A DNA stretch of 64,000 nucleotides, taken from positions 268,911 through 332,910 of the forward strand of contig JAJFKY010000001.1 in the NCBI GenBank assembly GCA_021772975.1. Direction: 5' to 3'. The translations under genes were made by a program, and so were the position numbers. This document shows, in pieces, positions 11,243 to 20,080 of this stretch; the first letter of the stretch is position 1; each line of letters opens with the position of its first letter. Origin of the DNA: Gammaproteobacteria bacterium (GTDB lineage: Bacteria > Pseudomonadota > Gammaproteobacteria > Xanthomonadales > Wenzhouxiangellaceae). The notes beneath the pieces are model-generated. The model searched no databases. It was not told the DNA's origin and saw only the letters and a list, made by a program, of their open reading frames with translations.

Positions 11243-11953
11243 TCAAAACCGGTAGTTGGCGCCCAGCATGAATACCAGTGGATCAACGTCAACGTCGACT
11301 TCGGTGACGAAAGCATCATTTACAAACACCTGGGCTTCGCTGCTGATATCAATAAACCAGAGCTGCGTGCTGATACCCCAGCGGTCGTTGATCTGCCAGT
11401 CAATACCCGCATTGGCGGCAAAGCCGAAAGAATTGCTCAGATCCAGGTCGGTGCTGTTGACGCCGCCGATAATTCCATCCAGAGCACTGGTCAATGCCGG
11501 ATCAGAATCACTGTCAAAGAACCAGGTCCAGTTGACCCCGGCGCCGATGAAAGGACGAATCCTGCCGTTAGGATTAAAGCGGTATTCCAGCGTTAATGAA
11601 GGTGGCAGGTGAGTGGTCTCGCCAAGTTCAACGCCCTGCAGTGCACCGGTCCCGTTAAGCTGGTGCTCAAATGGTGCCGCGGCCAGCAGCGTCGCGGCAA
11701 TATTGGGGGTGAAGGCATAACTCAGACTGAAGGTAAAACCCAATTCCCCAGCAACATCAATTCCGTCATTGCCGGGGATCAAGCCCAGACCATTATCGCC
11801 CAATACACCTTCGGAATCGCTCAGCGGTTCGATATATGCGGCGCCAAAACGCAACAACCAGCGATCATCGGCCGTTTGCTCCTGTGCGACGACTGAAAAG
11901 GCTGCCGCCATGATCAACCCGGCAAGTACCAATAACTGACTTTTGTAAAACAT
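11243..11953 (-). CDS. ompW: OmpW family outer membrane protein
   Basis: A 236-residue beta-barrel porin-like protein with a signal peptide ending VVAQEQ, a WLLRFGAAYIEP first strand and a C-terminal VFMLGANYRF ending in phenylalanine, as outer membrane insertion requires. OmpW forms an eight-stranded barrel with a hydrophobic channel. The start at 11953 (MFYKSQL) is preferred because it begins the signal peptide directly. A perfect FNR box is centred 63 bases upstream of this ATG, next to the fnr gene, so anaerobic control is likely; ompW is FNR-regulated in enteric bacteria. Confidence 0.9.
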   Translation of the reverse strand: MFYKSQLLVLAGLIMAAAFSVVAQEQTADDRWLLRFGAAYIEPLSDSEGVLGDNGLGLIPGNDGIDVAGELGFTFSLSYAFTPNIAATLLAAAPFEHQLNGTGALQGVELGETTHLPPSLTLEYRFNPNGRIRPFIGAGVNWTWFFDSDSDPALTSALDGIIGGVNSTDLDLSNSFGFAANAGIDWQINDRWGISTQLWFIDISSEAQVFVNDAFVTEVDVDVDPLVFMLGANYRF

Positions 11954-12009
11954 ATGCTTTGCTCTCAGTGAACCTGGGAGCAGCATATCGAGATATCCGT
12001 AGCCGCTTA

Positions 12010-12023
12010 TTGATCATGATCAA
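12010..12023 (-). promoter_or_regulatory. FNR/Anr box upstream of ompW
   Basis: TTGAT-CATG-ATCAA, an exact match to the FNR consensus TTGAT-N4-ATCAA. It lies between the fnr stop (12050) and the ompW start (11953), so it most probably controls ompW. Confidence 0.85.
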
Positions 12024-12049
12024 ATGCCCGCAGCGGCCACTGGAAGAAG

Positions 12050-12805
12050 CTATTGGTGGTAGGCGTAATCCGGGGTGTTGTCGCAGAAACCGGCGATGTC
12101 GCGCAGACTGGAGAGATCTTTGATTTCCAGCAAGCTGCGGTTGGCGGTGATGCAACCGAGGTCTTTTAACTGCCGGAATGCACGTGACACCGTTTCCAGT
12201 TGCAAGCCCAGATAATTGGACAGATCCTGACGGCTGATGGCCATATCAAAGCTGTCTGCCTGCAGCCCGCAATTGCGGCGGCGATCAGCGTAACGACACA
12301 GAAATAATGCCACCCGCTCCTGTGCCGAGCGGCGCGCCAGCAGCTCGTGGTTATCATGGCCGGAGTTGAGTTCGCGCGAAGTCATGCGCATCACCTGTTT
12401 GGATAATGATGGCATGCGGGCACTGACTGCTTCCAGGTCCGCCAATGGCAAAGCACACACATTACTGGTTTCCAGCGCCTGAACACTGACCTGATGACAG
12501 CGATCAGCCAGTGCGTCCAGCCCGAACAACTCCCCGGGCAGGTGAATGCCTACAATCTGCCAGACCCCGTCTTCGCGCAGCCGGAAGCTTTTGAACGAGC
12601 CGACCCGCACAGCATAGATGGCCTGAGCGACATCACCGGCACGAAACAGGTATTCATCGGTTTTGATACGACGGCGCTTTTGTACCAGTTGATCCAGCTC
12701 GTTGATTTCACCCGGCTGCAAACCCGCTGGCAAACACAGCTGGCGCATATTACAGCCAGAGCAAATCCGGCGAACCTCATCTAATTGAATCAGTTTGCTG
12801 GTCAT
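12050..12805 (-). CDS. fnr: FNR/Anr-type oxygen-sensing transcription regulator
   Basis: A 251-residue Crp-family regulator. Three N-terminal cysteines (C15, C18, C24 as C-x2-C-x5-C) and a fourth in TSNVCALPL provide the four ligands of the oxygen-labile 4Fe-4S cluster of FNR. The cNMP-like domain (residues about 40-150) is followed by a winged helix with recognition sequence LETVSRAF carrying the Glu, Ser and Arg that read TTGAT half-sites. It switches genes on when oxygen falls. FNR boxes in front of itself and of ompW lie close by. The upstream cco genes are typical targets, but their promoter is outside the window. Confidence 0.95.
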   Translation of the reverse strand: MTSKLIQLDEVRRICSGCNMRQLCLPAGLQPGEINELDQLVQKRRRIKTDEYLFRAGDVAQAIYAVRVGSFKSFRLREDGVWQIVGIHLPGELFGLDALADRCHQVSVQALETSNVCALPLADLEAVSARMPSLSKQVMRMTSRELNSGHDNHELLARRSAQERVALFLCRYADRRRNCGLQADSFDMAISRQDLSNYLGLQLETVSRAFRQLKDLGCITANRSLLEIKDLSSLRDIAGFCDNTPDYAYHQ

Positions 12806-12839
12806 TTGCTCTCAACATGCGGGGGAAACTATTTATACC

Positions 12840-12853
12840 TTGATCCAAGTCAA
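12840..12853 (-). promoter_or_regulatory. FNR/Anr box upstream of fnr (autoregulation)
   Basis: TTGAT-CCAA-GTCAA, one mismatch from the FNR consensus, 34 bases before the fnr start. This close spacing suggests negative autoregulation, as in several proteobacterial fnr genes. Confidence 0.7.
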
Positions 12854-12913
12854 ATAACCAGCCACCAGCACCGGACCAGTTGCTGGATCGGGGTGACTGC
12901 CGGCTGCGGACCT

Positions 12914-13675
12914 TTATTCTGCCTGTTCGAAGTCCTCCTGCTCATCCAGAAACTCATCATAATCAGGCAATTCCGTTTCGCCGTCAGTAATTTGGAATTC
13001 ACGGCTTTGCAGATAAGCATCACGCACCAGCAGATACGGATCAGCCGCTTCATTAAGGTCATCATCCAGATCGAACAGATTAACCCGCAGAGTCAGGATG
13101 TTAGCCACCAACGGCTCAAAACGATCAAATTCATTGGAAGCAATGCTGACCCCATCGGTGTAAAACTCCGGTATCCGCCCAACACCATCGCGCAACGTGC
13201 TGGGGCCCAGCACAGGCAGCATCAGAAATGGGCTGTTTTCCCAGCCCCAGACCGCGAAAGTCTGCCCGAAATCCTCGTTATGACGGGGAATGCCCTGTTC
13301 ACTGGCAACATCCACCAGACCTGCCAGCCCAAAGGTGGAATTGAGTGCAAAACGGCCCAGTGAAACGCCGAAATCCTCGAATTTACCCTGCAGCAGCAGA
13401 TTAACAATGGTCACCGGGTAGCTCAGGTTGGTCACGAAGTTTTCAATGCCCTGCTCGAGAAAATTCGGTGTGACGTAGTGATAAAGCTTGGCTATCGGCC
13501 GGACAATGGCTTTATCCAGGCCACGGTTGAACTCAAATGCGCCGCGGTTAAAACCTTCCCATGGATCGCGCGGATCACGCTCATCGCTGGTGGTAGCACA
13601 GCCAGCCATACCAGCCAGCACGGTGACCAGCACAGTAACTTTGAGAGTTGAAAATATTTTTGCCGACCTGCTCAT
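12914..13675 (-). CDS. mlaA: MlaA outer membrane lipoprotein (VacJ)
   Basis: A 253-residue protein with signal peptide and lipobox (LAGMAGC), then the MlaA core DPWEGFNRGAFEFN, LGRFALNSTFGLAGLVDVA and ENSPFLMLPVLGPSTLRDG. MlaA removes misplaced phospholipids from the outer leaflet of the outer membrane and hands them to MlaC. Start 13675 is chosen: AAGGAA lies upstream at correct spacing, while the ATG seven codons earlier has none. The C-terminus is acidic. It is the last gene of mlaFEDCBA, an order in which mlaA, unlike in E. coli, sits with the other mla genes. Confidence 0.95.
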   Translation of the reverse strand: MSRSAKIFSTLKVTVLVTVLAGMAGCATTSDERDPRDPWEGFNRGAFEFNRGLDKAIVRPIAKLYHYVTPNFLEQGIENFVTNLSYPVTIVNLLLQGKFEDFGVSLGRFALNSTFGLAGLVDVASEQGIPRHNEDFGQTFAVWGWENSPFLMLPVLGPSTLRDGVGRIPEFYTDGVSIASNEFDRFEPLVANILTLRVNLFDLDDDLNEAADPYLLVRDAYLQSREFQITDGETELPDYDEFLDEQEDFEQAE

Positions 13676-13729
13676 GTTATTGGGTTCCTTATTCATTGTT
13701 GTGCTGGCTGCGGTATCCAGTATGCAAGC

Positions 13730-14050
13730 CTAGGCCAGATTCAGTACTTCATCCAATTGCGACAACCGGGCCAGCATTCTCAACTGCCGGGGCGCATGGC
13801 TGAGCGACAGCTCCTGCCCGGCACGCTTGGCCCAGGCGCGCCATTCCAGCAGCAATGCCAGACCGGCGCTGTCGATGTGCCTGACTGCTTCCAGACAGAC
13901 TTCGGTAGGAGGATGTTCGTTGCGGGCTATCTGCTGACTTTTCCGGTGCAGCGCCGGCACGCTGTCCTTATCGACCACCCCGGACAAGCGCAAACAATGC
14001 TTGTCCAGCGTCAAATCCGCCTGCTCAGTTAACGTCGTTCTGCTGCTCAT
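13730..14050 (-). CDS. mlaB: MlaB, STAS-domain subunit of the Mla transporter
   Basis: A 106-residue STAS-domain protein. The motif RHIDSAGLALLLEW includes the conserved Asp-Ser pair near the phosphorylatable position of anti-sigma-antagonist domains. MlaB binds the MlaF ATPase on the cytoplasmic face and is needed for stability and activity of the MlaFEDB complex. ATG 14050 is preceded by GGCAGG. It lies 32 bp after mlaC and 54 bp before mlaA. Confidence 0.9.
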   Translation of the reverse strand: MSSRTTLTEQADLTLDKHCLRLSGVVDKDSVPALHRKSQQIARNEHPPTEVCLEAVRHIDSAGLALLLEWRAWAKRAGQELSLSHAPRQLRMLARLSQLDEVLNLA

Positions 14051-14082
14051 CAATGCCTGCCCGGTTTTTGCCCCACAACCGG

Positions 14083-14760
14083 TCAGCCTTGGTCCGACTT
14101 GCCTTTATCCAGTTTCAGAGCACCCGACTGCAGCCTGCTCAGGACTTTATCAAAACCATCCTTGCTGATTTCTTCGCCAAACTGGTTACGGTAAGTGGCC
14201 ACGTAGGAAATGCCTTCGATGATCACATCAAACGCCTTCCAGCCGGCTTCGGTTTTACGCAATACATAATCTACCGGAGCTTCGTCACCATCATTCAACT
14301 GGATGCGGGTACGCACCCGGGTCTGGCGTTCGGTGTTCTTGCCGACCAGCGGGAGTACTTTGACCTGATCGCGCGAATCAAACTCCAGCAGGCCATCGGA
14401 ATAGCGGCTGACCAACTGGTCCAGCAAGGCTTCGCCAAATGCCTCAATTTTAGCCGGGCTGAGACCCCGGCCATGCTTGCCCAGAATCAAACGCGCCGAG
14501 AAATCCCGGTCCAGCACCGGAATAAACACGTCTTCTACCAGCTCATCCAGCTGGTCCGGATTGGCGCGGTAATCAGCCCGGTTGGCGTTGATACTCTGGA
14601 ACAGCGTATCGGATATCTCAGTCACCAGTGCATGCGGTTCAGCCGAAAAATCCACGCCGTCACGCTGCGCATAGCCCTGCTGAGCCGGCCATACGCCGAG
14701 TACCAGAGCGCTCAAAAAAATCGCTGTACCAAAAACTTTCATAGAGTGGTTCACTTGCAT
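14083..14760 (-). CDS. mlaC: MlaC periplasmic phospholipid-binding protein
   Basis: A 225-residue exported protein with signal peptide (ends QGYAQRDG) and the MlaC/Ttg2D core, including RDFSARLILGKHGRGLS and the TYRNQFGEEISKDGFD ending. It shuttles phospholipids between MlaA at the outer membrane and MlaD at the inner membrane. The start at 14760 has GAGGA six bases upstream. The frame remains open further 5', but that part overlaps mlaD in another frame and is not coding. Confidence 0.95.
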   Translation of the reverse strand: MQVNHSMKVFGTAIFLSALVLGVWPAQQGYAQRDGVDFSAEPHALVTEISDTLFQSINANRADYRANPDQLDELVEDVFIPVLDRDFSARLILGKHGRGLSPAKIEAFGEALLDQLVSRYSDGLLEFDSRDQVKVLPLVGKNTERQTRVRTRIQLNDGDEAPVDYVLRKTEAGWKAFDVIIEGISYVATYRNQFGEEISKDGFDKVLSRLQSGALKLDKGKSDQG

Positions 14761-14791
14761 GTTCAGTCCTCGCCTGACCATCCGGCCAGCA

Positions 14792-15268
14792 TTATTCCTC
14801 GTCAGAGGATTCGGTATCGCTGTTGAATAGATATTTGCTGACCAGCTCCTCCAGCACCACCGCCGACTGCGCGATAAACAGTTCATCGCCATTCCGCAGG
14901 TAATCCGGAGAGCCGCCGGGCTCCAGTTCCACATATTTATCACCCAGCACGCCCTTGGTGTAAATACTGGCAGAGGTATCGGTGGGCAGCTGATCATAGC
15001 GCGCATCGATGGTCATCGTCACCAGCGCCTCAAAACTGTCCGGCTCCAGCGTAATCGCTTCAATGGTGCCGATATTCACTCCTGCGACAGCAACCGGCGC
15101 GCGGGGTTTCAAATCACCGACATTGCTGAAACGGGCGGATATCTGATACGAGCCTTCTTTGCCGAAACCGCCCACATCGGTGGCCTCAAACGCCAGAAAC
15201 AGCAGGGCCGCCAGACCCAGCAGCATAAACAGACCGGCGGTCAATTCAACACTTTGATTGATTTTCAC
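14792..15268 (-). CDS. mlaD: MlaD, MCE-domain substrate-binding subunit
   Basis: A 158-residue protein: one N-terminal membrane helix (residues about 10-28), then a single MCE domain with SARFSNVGDLKPRAPVAVAGV and YTKGVLGDKYVELEPGG. MlaD forms a hexameric ring in the periplasm attached to MlaE, with a hydrophobic pore for lipid passage. Length fits the E. coli protein, with a short acidic tail (TESSDEE). Gene order and 24-bp spacing to mlaE support an operon. Confidence 0.95.
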   Translation of the reverse strand: MKINQSVELTAGLFMLLGLAALLFLAFEATDVGGFGKEGSYQISARFSNVGDLKPRAPVAVAGVNIGTIEAITLEPDSFEALVTMTIDARYDQLPTDTSASIYTKGVLGDKYVELEPGGSPDYLRNGDELFIAQSAVVLEELVSKYLFNSDTESSDEE

Positions 15269-15292
15269 AATGATTTCCTGCTTTTCAGCACA

Positions 15293-16060
15293 CTAAATTA
15301 ATAACGCGGTCAGTACAAAGTCCAGCACCAGCACAATGATGGAGCCGACGATCACCGTCTGGGTAGTGGCAATCGCGACGCCTCGGCCGGTGGGTTCGGC
15401 GGTATAACCCTGAAACACCGAAATCAGGGCGATCACAATGCCGAACACCACACTTTTGATAAAGCCACTGACATAATCGGCCTGAAAGTCGACCACCGAC
15501 TGCATCCTGCTCCAGAACAGACCCTGATCGAGATGAGTCCATTCCACCGCGAACAGGTAACTGCCCAGCACCGCCAGCATATTGAACAATGCGGTTAACA
15601 TCGGCAAGGCCAGCACCGCGGCAATAAAGCGCGGCAATACCACCCGCTCAATCGGATCAATCGCCATCAGTTCCAGCGCATCCAGTTGTTCGGTGGCCTT
15701 CATCAAACCGATTTCAGCCGCGATCGAAGTGCCGGCGCGACCGGCGAACAACAATGCGGTCAACACCGGACCCAGTTCCCGGAACAGGGTCAATGCCACC
15801 ACCGCGCCCACCGATTCACTGGCGCCAAACTGCACCAGCGTGTTGTAACCCTGTAACCCCAATACCATGCCGACAAAAAATGCGCTGGTCAGAATGATCA
15901 CCAGCGAACGGGTGCCGATAAAATACAGCTGCCGCATGACCTCGCCCCATTGCCTGGTGGACAAGCGCAGGCGCCCGACAATCTGCAGCAGGAACAAACC
16001 ACAAAGGCCAATATCGCGCAGTGCACGGTTGGTCTGATCGATGATTCCGCCGCCAGTCAT
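15293..16060 (-). CDS. mlaE: MlaE permease
   Basis: A 255-residue permease of the MlaE/YrbE family with about five helices. Landmarks are GTRSLVIILTSAFFVGMVLGLQGY, EIGLMKATEQLDALELMAIDP (the coupling helix contacting the ATPase) and the C-terminal VVFGIVIALISVFQGY. It is the membrane core of the Mla lipid transporter. Its ATG overlaps the mlaF stop by 4 bp, so synthesis is coupled. Confidence 0.95.
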   Translation of the reverse strand: MTGGGIIDQTNRALRDIGLCGLFLLQIVGRLRLSTRQWGEVMRQLYFIGTRSLVIILTSAFFVGMVLGLQGYNTLVQFGASESVGAVVALTLFRELGPVLTALLFAGRAGTSIAAEIGLMKATEQLDALELMAIDPIERVVLPRFIAAVLALPMLTALFNMLAVLGSYLFAVEWTHLDQGLFWSRMQSVVDFQADYVSGFIKSVVFGIVIALISVFQGYTAEPTGRGVAIATTQTVIVGSIIVLVLDFVLTALLI

Positions 16061-16866
16061 GCCAGTAAGTCCTCACTTAAATCCCGGGCGGGATAATGAA
16101 ATGGCACCGGCCCGTCCGGCAGACCATTCATAAACTGACGAACCGCCGGCGATTGATCCTCAATGAGCTGTTCCGGGCTGCCACTGGCTGCCACTTTGCC
16201 TTCCACCAGAATCACCGCCAGGTCCGCCAGCTGATTGATCTGCTCAACATTGTGCGTGACCAGCACGCTGGTCAGACTCAAGGCCCGGTTCACATGTCCG
16301 ATCAGCTGGTTGACGGTGGCCACCGCAATCGGGTCGAGACCGGTAAACGGCTCATCGTACAGCACCAGTGCCGGGTCCAGCACCAGTGCGCGTGCCAGCG
16401 CGACCCGCCGCGCCATCCCGCCGGACAGTTCGCGCGGATACAGATCCAGTGCACCGCGTAAACCCACCGCATGCAGTTTGGTCAGTACCAGGCGGCGAAT
16501 AATGGTTTCCGTTAAGCCGGTATGCTCACGGACCGGCAAGGCAACATTCTCATACACACTCAGATCGGTGAACAATGCGCTGTTCTGCAGCATTACGCCC
16601 AGCGTTTTGCGGTATTGATTAAGCTGCCGGTCCGACATCACGTCAACCCGCTGCCCGTTCACGATAACCCGCCCGCTGGCCGGCTTGAGCTGACCGGTGA
16701 TCAGCTTTAATACCGTGCTTTTACCTACCCCGCTGGGACCCATGATAGCCACCACCTTGCCCTGCGGAATTGATAAACTGAAATCATCCAGAATGGTGCG
16801 CGGACCACGCCGGAAAACCACATTTTCCAGTTCAATAAAAGCTGTCTGTTCGCTGTTGTCCATCAT
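16057..16866 (-). CDS. mlaF: MlaF ATPase
   Basis: A 269-residue ABC ATPase. The Walker A is GPSGVGKST, signature LSGGMARRVALARAL, Walker B VLYDEPFTGLDP, and the switch His lies in VLVTHNVEQ. It powers the MlaFEDB lipid transporter. Start at ATG 16866 or the adjacent ATG 16863; frames extending further 5' lack a ribosome-binding site. It begins the mlaFEDCBA operon; a likely promoter lies between 16867 and 16973. Confidence 0.95.
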   Translation of the reverse strand: MMDNSEQTAFIELENVVFRRGPRTILDDFSLSIPQGKVVAIMGPSGVGKSTVLKLITGQLKPASGRVIVNGQRVDVMSDRQLNQYRKTLGVMLQNSALFTDLSVYENVALPVREHTGLTETIIRRLVLTKLHAVGLRGALDLYPRELSGGMARRVALARALVLDPALVLYDEPFTGLDPIAVATVNQLIGHVNRALSLTSVLVTHNVEQINQLADLAVILVEGKVAASGSPEQLIEDQSPAVRQFMNGLPDGPVPFHYPARDLSEDLLA

Positions 16867-16973
16867 GCTTGGGTTTGCCCTGCGGCGGCGCAAAAATAAT
16901 CCATCAACTCAATATCTGATCATAACTGTTTAACAGGACCGCCACCGGAATGATTGCTTACGCAGCCCGGCTA

Positions 16974-17321
16974 TTATTCAGAAGCCAGCAGTTGTTCAAG
17001 CGTCTCGGCGGCATGCCGGGCGTGCGGGATCACAATACTGCCGCCCACCATCAGGGCCACGCTCATCGCCTCATCAATTTCCGGCTTGCCGTAACCTTCC
17101 TGAACGCAGCGTTGCAGGTGATAATCGATGCAATCGTTGCAGCGCAGCACCGCGGACGCCACCAGACCCAGTAATTCCTTGTTTTTAGTGCTCAGTGCAC
17201 CTTCCGCATAAACCGTTTTATCCAGGCCGACAAAGCGCTTGATCGCCAGGCTGTCGGTGGCCAGCAAGGCAGCATTACCGCGCTCACGGCGTTGCAGAAA
17301 CTCATTAAAAGCATTACTCAT
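16974..17321 (-). CDS. Carboxymuconolactone decarboxylase/AhpD-family protein
   Basis: A 115-residue all-helical protein with RCNDCIDYHL, the CxxC plus downstream His of the AhpD-like redox proteins. Such proteins form disulfide-linked oligomers and often act as alkylhydroperoxidase-type reductants; some relatives are true decarboxylases, but those lack the CxxC. The short gap after the amidase gene (27 bp) suggests cotranscription with it. Confidence 0.85.
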   Translation of the reverse strand: MSNAFNEFLQRRERGNAALLATDSLAIKRFVGLDKTVYAEGALSTKNKELLGLVASAVLRCNDCIDYHLQRCVQEGYGKPEIDEAMSVALMVGGSIVIPHARHAAETLEQLLASE

Positions 17322-17348
17322 GGAATGATCCGGTTCAGGTGATTATGG

Positions 17349-18986
17349 TTACAGTGAAGGTGGCTGCCGATGCTGAGTGGACTGTTCATAGGCATAGGCC
17401 ATAGCCAGTAATGCCTGCTCATCAAAAGCCGTACCGATAAACGAGATACCCACGGGCAAATGGTGCACATAACCCATGGGAACAGTGATATTGGGGTAAC
17501 CCGATATGGCCGGATAGCCGGAACTGCCGCTGCCAATGTAATGATCGCCATTAATGCGGTCGATACTCCAGGCCGCCGGCGCGGTCGGCGCAATCAGCAC
17601 ATCCAGATTGTGTTCCCGCAACAAGCCGTCAATACCATTACGTACCGCCTGGGTGATCTTTGCCACTGCCTGCAGATATTGCGGGTCGGTCAGCTCGCCC
17701 ATTTCCTGTGATTGTTCGAACAATTCCTGCTGAAACCACTGCAACTCGGCATCGGCGTTTTGCCGGTTGAATTCGATCAACTCCTCCAGGGTATCCAGCG
17801 AATCCGGCAACTTGTCCAAACCGGCCAGATAGGCATTCAGGTCATGCTTGAAGTCATACCGCAACGAATCGCCATAGTTGTTGTTGTCAAAAGCGTCACC
17901 GTTGTCAGGGTATTGCAGGTCATCAACAATCACAGCGCCCGCATCCTGCAAATCGTTCACGGCCTGTGCCAGCAGCACGGCCACTTTTTCATGAAAATCG
18001 CCCATCTTACGCAGCACGCCAACGCGCTTACCGCGCAGCGCATCAGCCTGCATCAGCGCGGTGTAGTCCCGGTCGAACGCCTGTTTTTCACGGCCTTCTG
18101 CGGTGACTGCATCAGCAGCATCAAATCCGGCCATAACATTCAACATCAGAGCTGCGTCATACACACTGCGCGCCATCGGCCCGGCGGTATCCTGACGATG
18201 CGAGATCGGCACAATACCCGTGCGGCTGACCAGTCCGATGGTGGGCTTGATACCAACGATGCCGTTAACACTGGCCGGACAGGTGACCGAACCGTCGGTT
18301 TCCGTGCCCACCGCCAGCAGGGCGAGGTCAGCCGCAACGGCGACACCGGAGCCGGAACTGGAACCGCACGGGCTTTTACCGGTGTCATAAGGGTTACGCG
18401 TCTGACCACCCATGCCGCTCCAGCCACTGGATGAGCGCTCGGAACGAAAATTGGCCCACTCACTCAAATTGGCCTTGCCTAAAATCACGGCGCCTGCTTC
18501 CCTCAGCCGCGCCGTGATGGTGGCATCACGGCCGGTAATGTTATGTTTCAGCGCCAGTGATCCTGCGGTAGTGGCCATGTCTTCGCGACTTTCGATATTG
18601 TCTTTAAGCAACACCGGAATACCGTGCAGAACACCTCGTACCTGGCCCTGCTGGGGTTCTACGTCCAGTTGCCGGGCCTGCTCCAGCGCATCCGGGTTTA
18701 CAGTAATGACTGCATTCAGGGTTGGGTTGTACTGCGCGATGCGCTCAAGATAGTACTGCGTCAGCGTCTCGGCGCTCAGCCTATCCGACTGCATTGCAGC
18801 CGACGCTGCCGCAATGCTGAGCTCAAACCATTCGGCCGGATCAACCTCAGCGGGCCTGCTGTGTTCAATGTCCAGGCTGGCCGGCTGGCCCGGTGATGTT
18901 GAGGTCTGGGGCGAAACAGGCGTGTAATCGCAAGCTGCCAGGAGCAGCAGCAAGCTGAACAGCAGCGATATATTCCATTTACTCAT
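17349..18986 (-). CDS. Amidase-signature family hydrolase, lipoprotein
   Basis: A 545-residue protein beginning with a lipobox signal (LLLLLAACDY), so exported and lipid-anchored. The amidase signature is complete: catalytic Lys in VLLKDNIES, the Gly/Ser-rich stretch CGSSSGSGVAVAAD with the cis-Ser, and the nucleophile Ser in TETDGSVTCPAS. The second position of the usual GGS is Asp here. These enzymes hydrolyse amide bonds; the substrate is not predictable. Close packing with the AhpD-like and SCO genes suggests a run of same-strand genes. Confidence 0.9.
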   Translation of the reverse strand: MSKWNISLLFSLLLLLAACDYTPVSPQTSTSPGQPASLDIEHSRPAEVDPAEWFELSIAAASAAMQSDRLSAETLTQYYLERIAQYNPTLNAVITVNPDALEQARQLDVEPQQGQVRGVLHGIPVLLKDNIESREDMATTAGSLALKHNITGRDATITARLREAGAVILGKANLSEWANFRSERSSSGWSGMGGQTRNPYDTGKSPCGSSSGSGVAVAADLALLAVGTETDGSVTCPASVNGIVGIKPTIGLVSRTGIVPISHRQDTAGPMARSVYDAALMLNVMAGFDAADAVTAEGREKQAFDRDYTALMQADALRGKRVGVLRKMGDFHEKVAVLLAQAVNDLQDAGAVIVDDLQYPDNGDAFDNNNYGDSLRYDFKHDLNAYLAGLDKLPDSLDTLEELIEFNRQNADAELQWFQQELFEQSQEMGELTDPQYLQAVAKITQAVRNGIDGLLREHNLDVLIAPTAPAAWSIDRINGDHYIGSGSSGYPAISGYPNITVPMGYVHHLPVGISFIGTAFDEQALLAMAYAYEQSTQHRQPPSL

Positions 18987-19007
18987 AAATCTGGCTTTCC
19001 CGATACT

Positions 19008-19604
19008 TTATGTATTTTGCTGTAAGCGCTGCATATCTTCAGCGATCTGTGCCGGCGTCAGGTCATCACGAATCAGCAGTCTCACCTGACCATCAGCATC
19101 AAATGCAAACACCGCACTGCTGTGACTGACATTGTAGTATCCGTTGGCATCCGCTTCGTCATAACCATAAGTGACCCGGTAGCGGCGGGTTAATGCCTGC
19201 AACTGGTCCTGAGTCCCGGTCAGGCCAACCACCTGCTCGCCAAAGGCACCGGCATATTCGGCCAGCCGGCCGCCCTCATCACGCTGTGGATCAACACTGA
19301 CAAACAGTATGTGTACCTGGTCACGTATTGATTCAGGCAGATTCCTGACCGCCGCGGCCAATTGCGCCAGCGTGGTCGGACATATATCCGGGCAGTTGGT
19401 AAAACCGAAAAACAGCAGATTGATTTGTGCCGCGTAATCAGCTTCGGTCACGCTCTCGCCCTGCGCATTACTTAACTCGAACCGCAGCTTCGGCATCAGT
19501 CCGCTGATATCCTTGGCATGCCATTGTTCCGACTGCTGACAGCCTGACAACAATAGTAATAGCAACAGCGCCGGACTGAGCATGAAAAAACGTAATAAAC
19601 ACAT
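19008..19604 (-). CDS. SCO1/SenC/PrrC copper chaperone for cytochrome oxidase
   Basis: A 198-residue thioredoxin-fold protein with a lipobox signal (LLLLSGCQQ). It carries the copper-binding motif TNCPDICPT (CxxxC) and the distal His in YYNVSHSSAVF. SCO proteins reduce and metallate the CuA site of cytochrome c oxidase. It is downstream of a PCuAC chaperone and a CtaG-like protein, forming a coherent copper-delivery operon. No oxidase structural genes are in the window. Confidence 0.93.
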   Translation of the reverse strand: MCLLRFFMLSPALLLLLLLSGCQQSEQWHAKDISGLMPKLRFELSNAQGESVTEADYAAQINLLFFGFTNCPDICPTTLAQLAAAVRNLPESIRDQVHILFVSVDPQRDEGGRLAEYAGAFGEQVVGLTGTQDQLQALTRRYRVTYGYDEADANGYYNVSHSSAVFAFDADGQVRLLIRDDLTPAQIAEDMQRLQQNT

Positions 19605-19618
19605 GGCAATCTGCCTGT

Positions 19619-20080
19619 TCAGGGAGTTAACGGAACCACCACAAACTGGTGGGTAAACGACTGGACCTGCTGATCCTGGCCGGCAAATTCGAGCACCACC
19701 GGCACGCTGTCACCGACTTGCAACGGCTGCAGAGCCTGCATCAGCATCAGGTGCATACCACCCGGCACGAATTCAATAGACTCACCCGGCGCGACCGTTA
19801 CGCCATCCTGCAGGCTCTGCATTTCCGACTGGCCATCCCGAATGCGCGTCTGATGCAGCATCACCCGGGCAAACGCCGGGCTACTGGCGGACTGCAGTGT
19901 GACCGCTGTGCTGGTGCGATTGTGCAAGCTGAAATAACCACCCTGGGGACCGGAACCGGCCACCAGACGAATACGCGCCTGATCAATCACCAGTGCTTCC
20001 GGCGCCGTCGTCGTCCATATCCACAACACGCCGCCGGCAATCAGCAGCGCGGTTAATAAAGCCAATGTGATCTTTTTCAT
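19619..20080 (-). CDS. PCuAC periplasmic copper chaperone
   Basis: A 153-residue exported protein with an N-terminal signal/anchor helix. The copper ligands of the PCuAC family are visible: MLHQT, a downstream Met cluster in SEMQSL, and the GGMHLMLM motif (His-x-Met). It passes Cu(I) to SCO and CuA. Its ATG overlaps the stop of the ctaG-like gene by 4 bp. Confidence 0.92.
   Translation of the reverse strand: MKKITLALLTALLIAGGVLWIWTTTAPEALVIDQARIRLVAGSGPQGGYFSLHNRTSTAVTLQSASSPAFARVMLHQTRIRDGQSEMQSLQDGVTVAPGESIEFVPGGMHLMLMQALQPLQVGDSVPVVLEFAGQDQQVQSFTHQFVVVPLTP

Noticed and set aside
14761..15006. N-terminal extension of mlaC to a 307-residue protein
   Set aside because: The extra part overlaps mlaD in another frame, and the ATG at 14760 has a strong ribosome-binding site and begins a signal peptide region.
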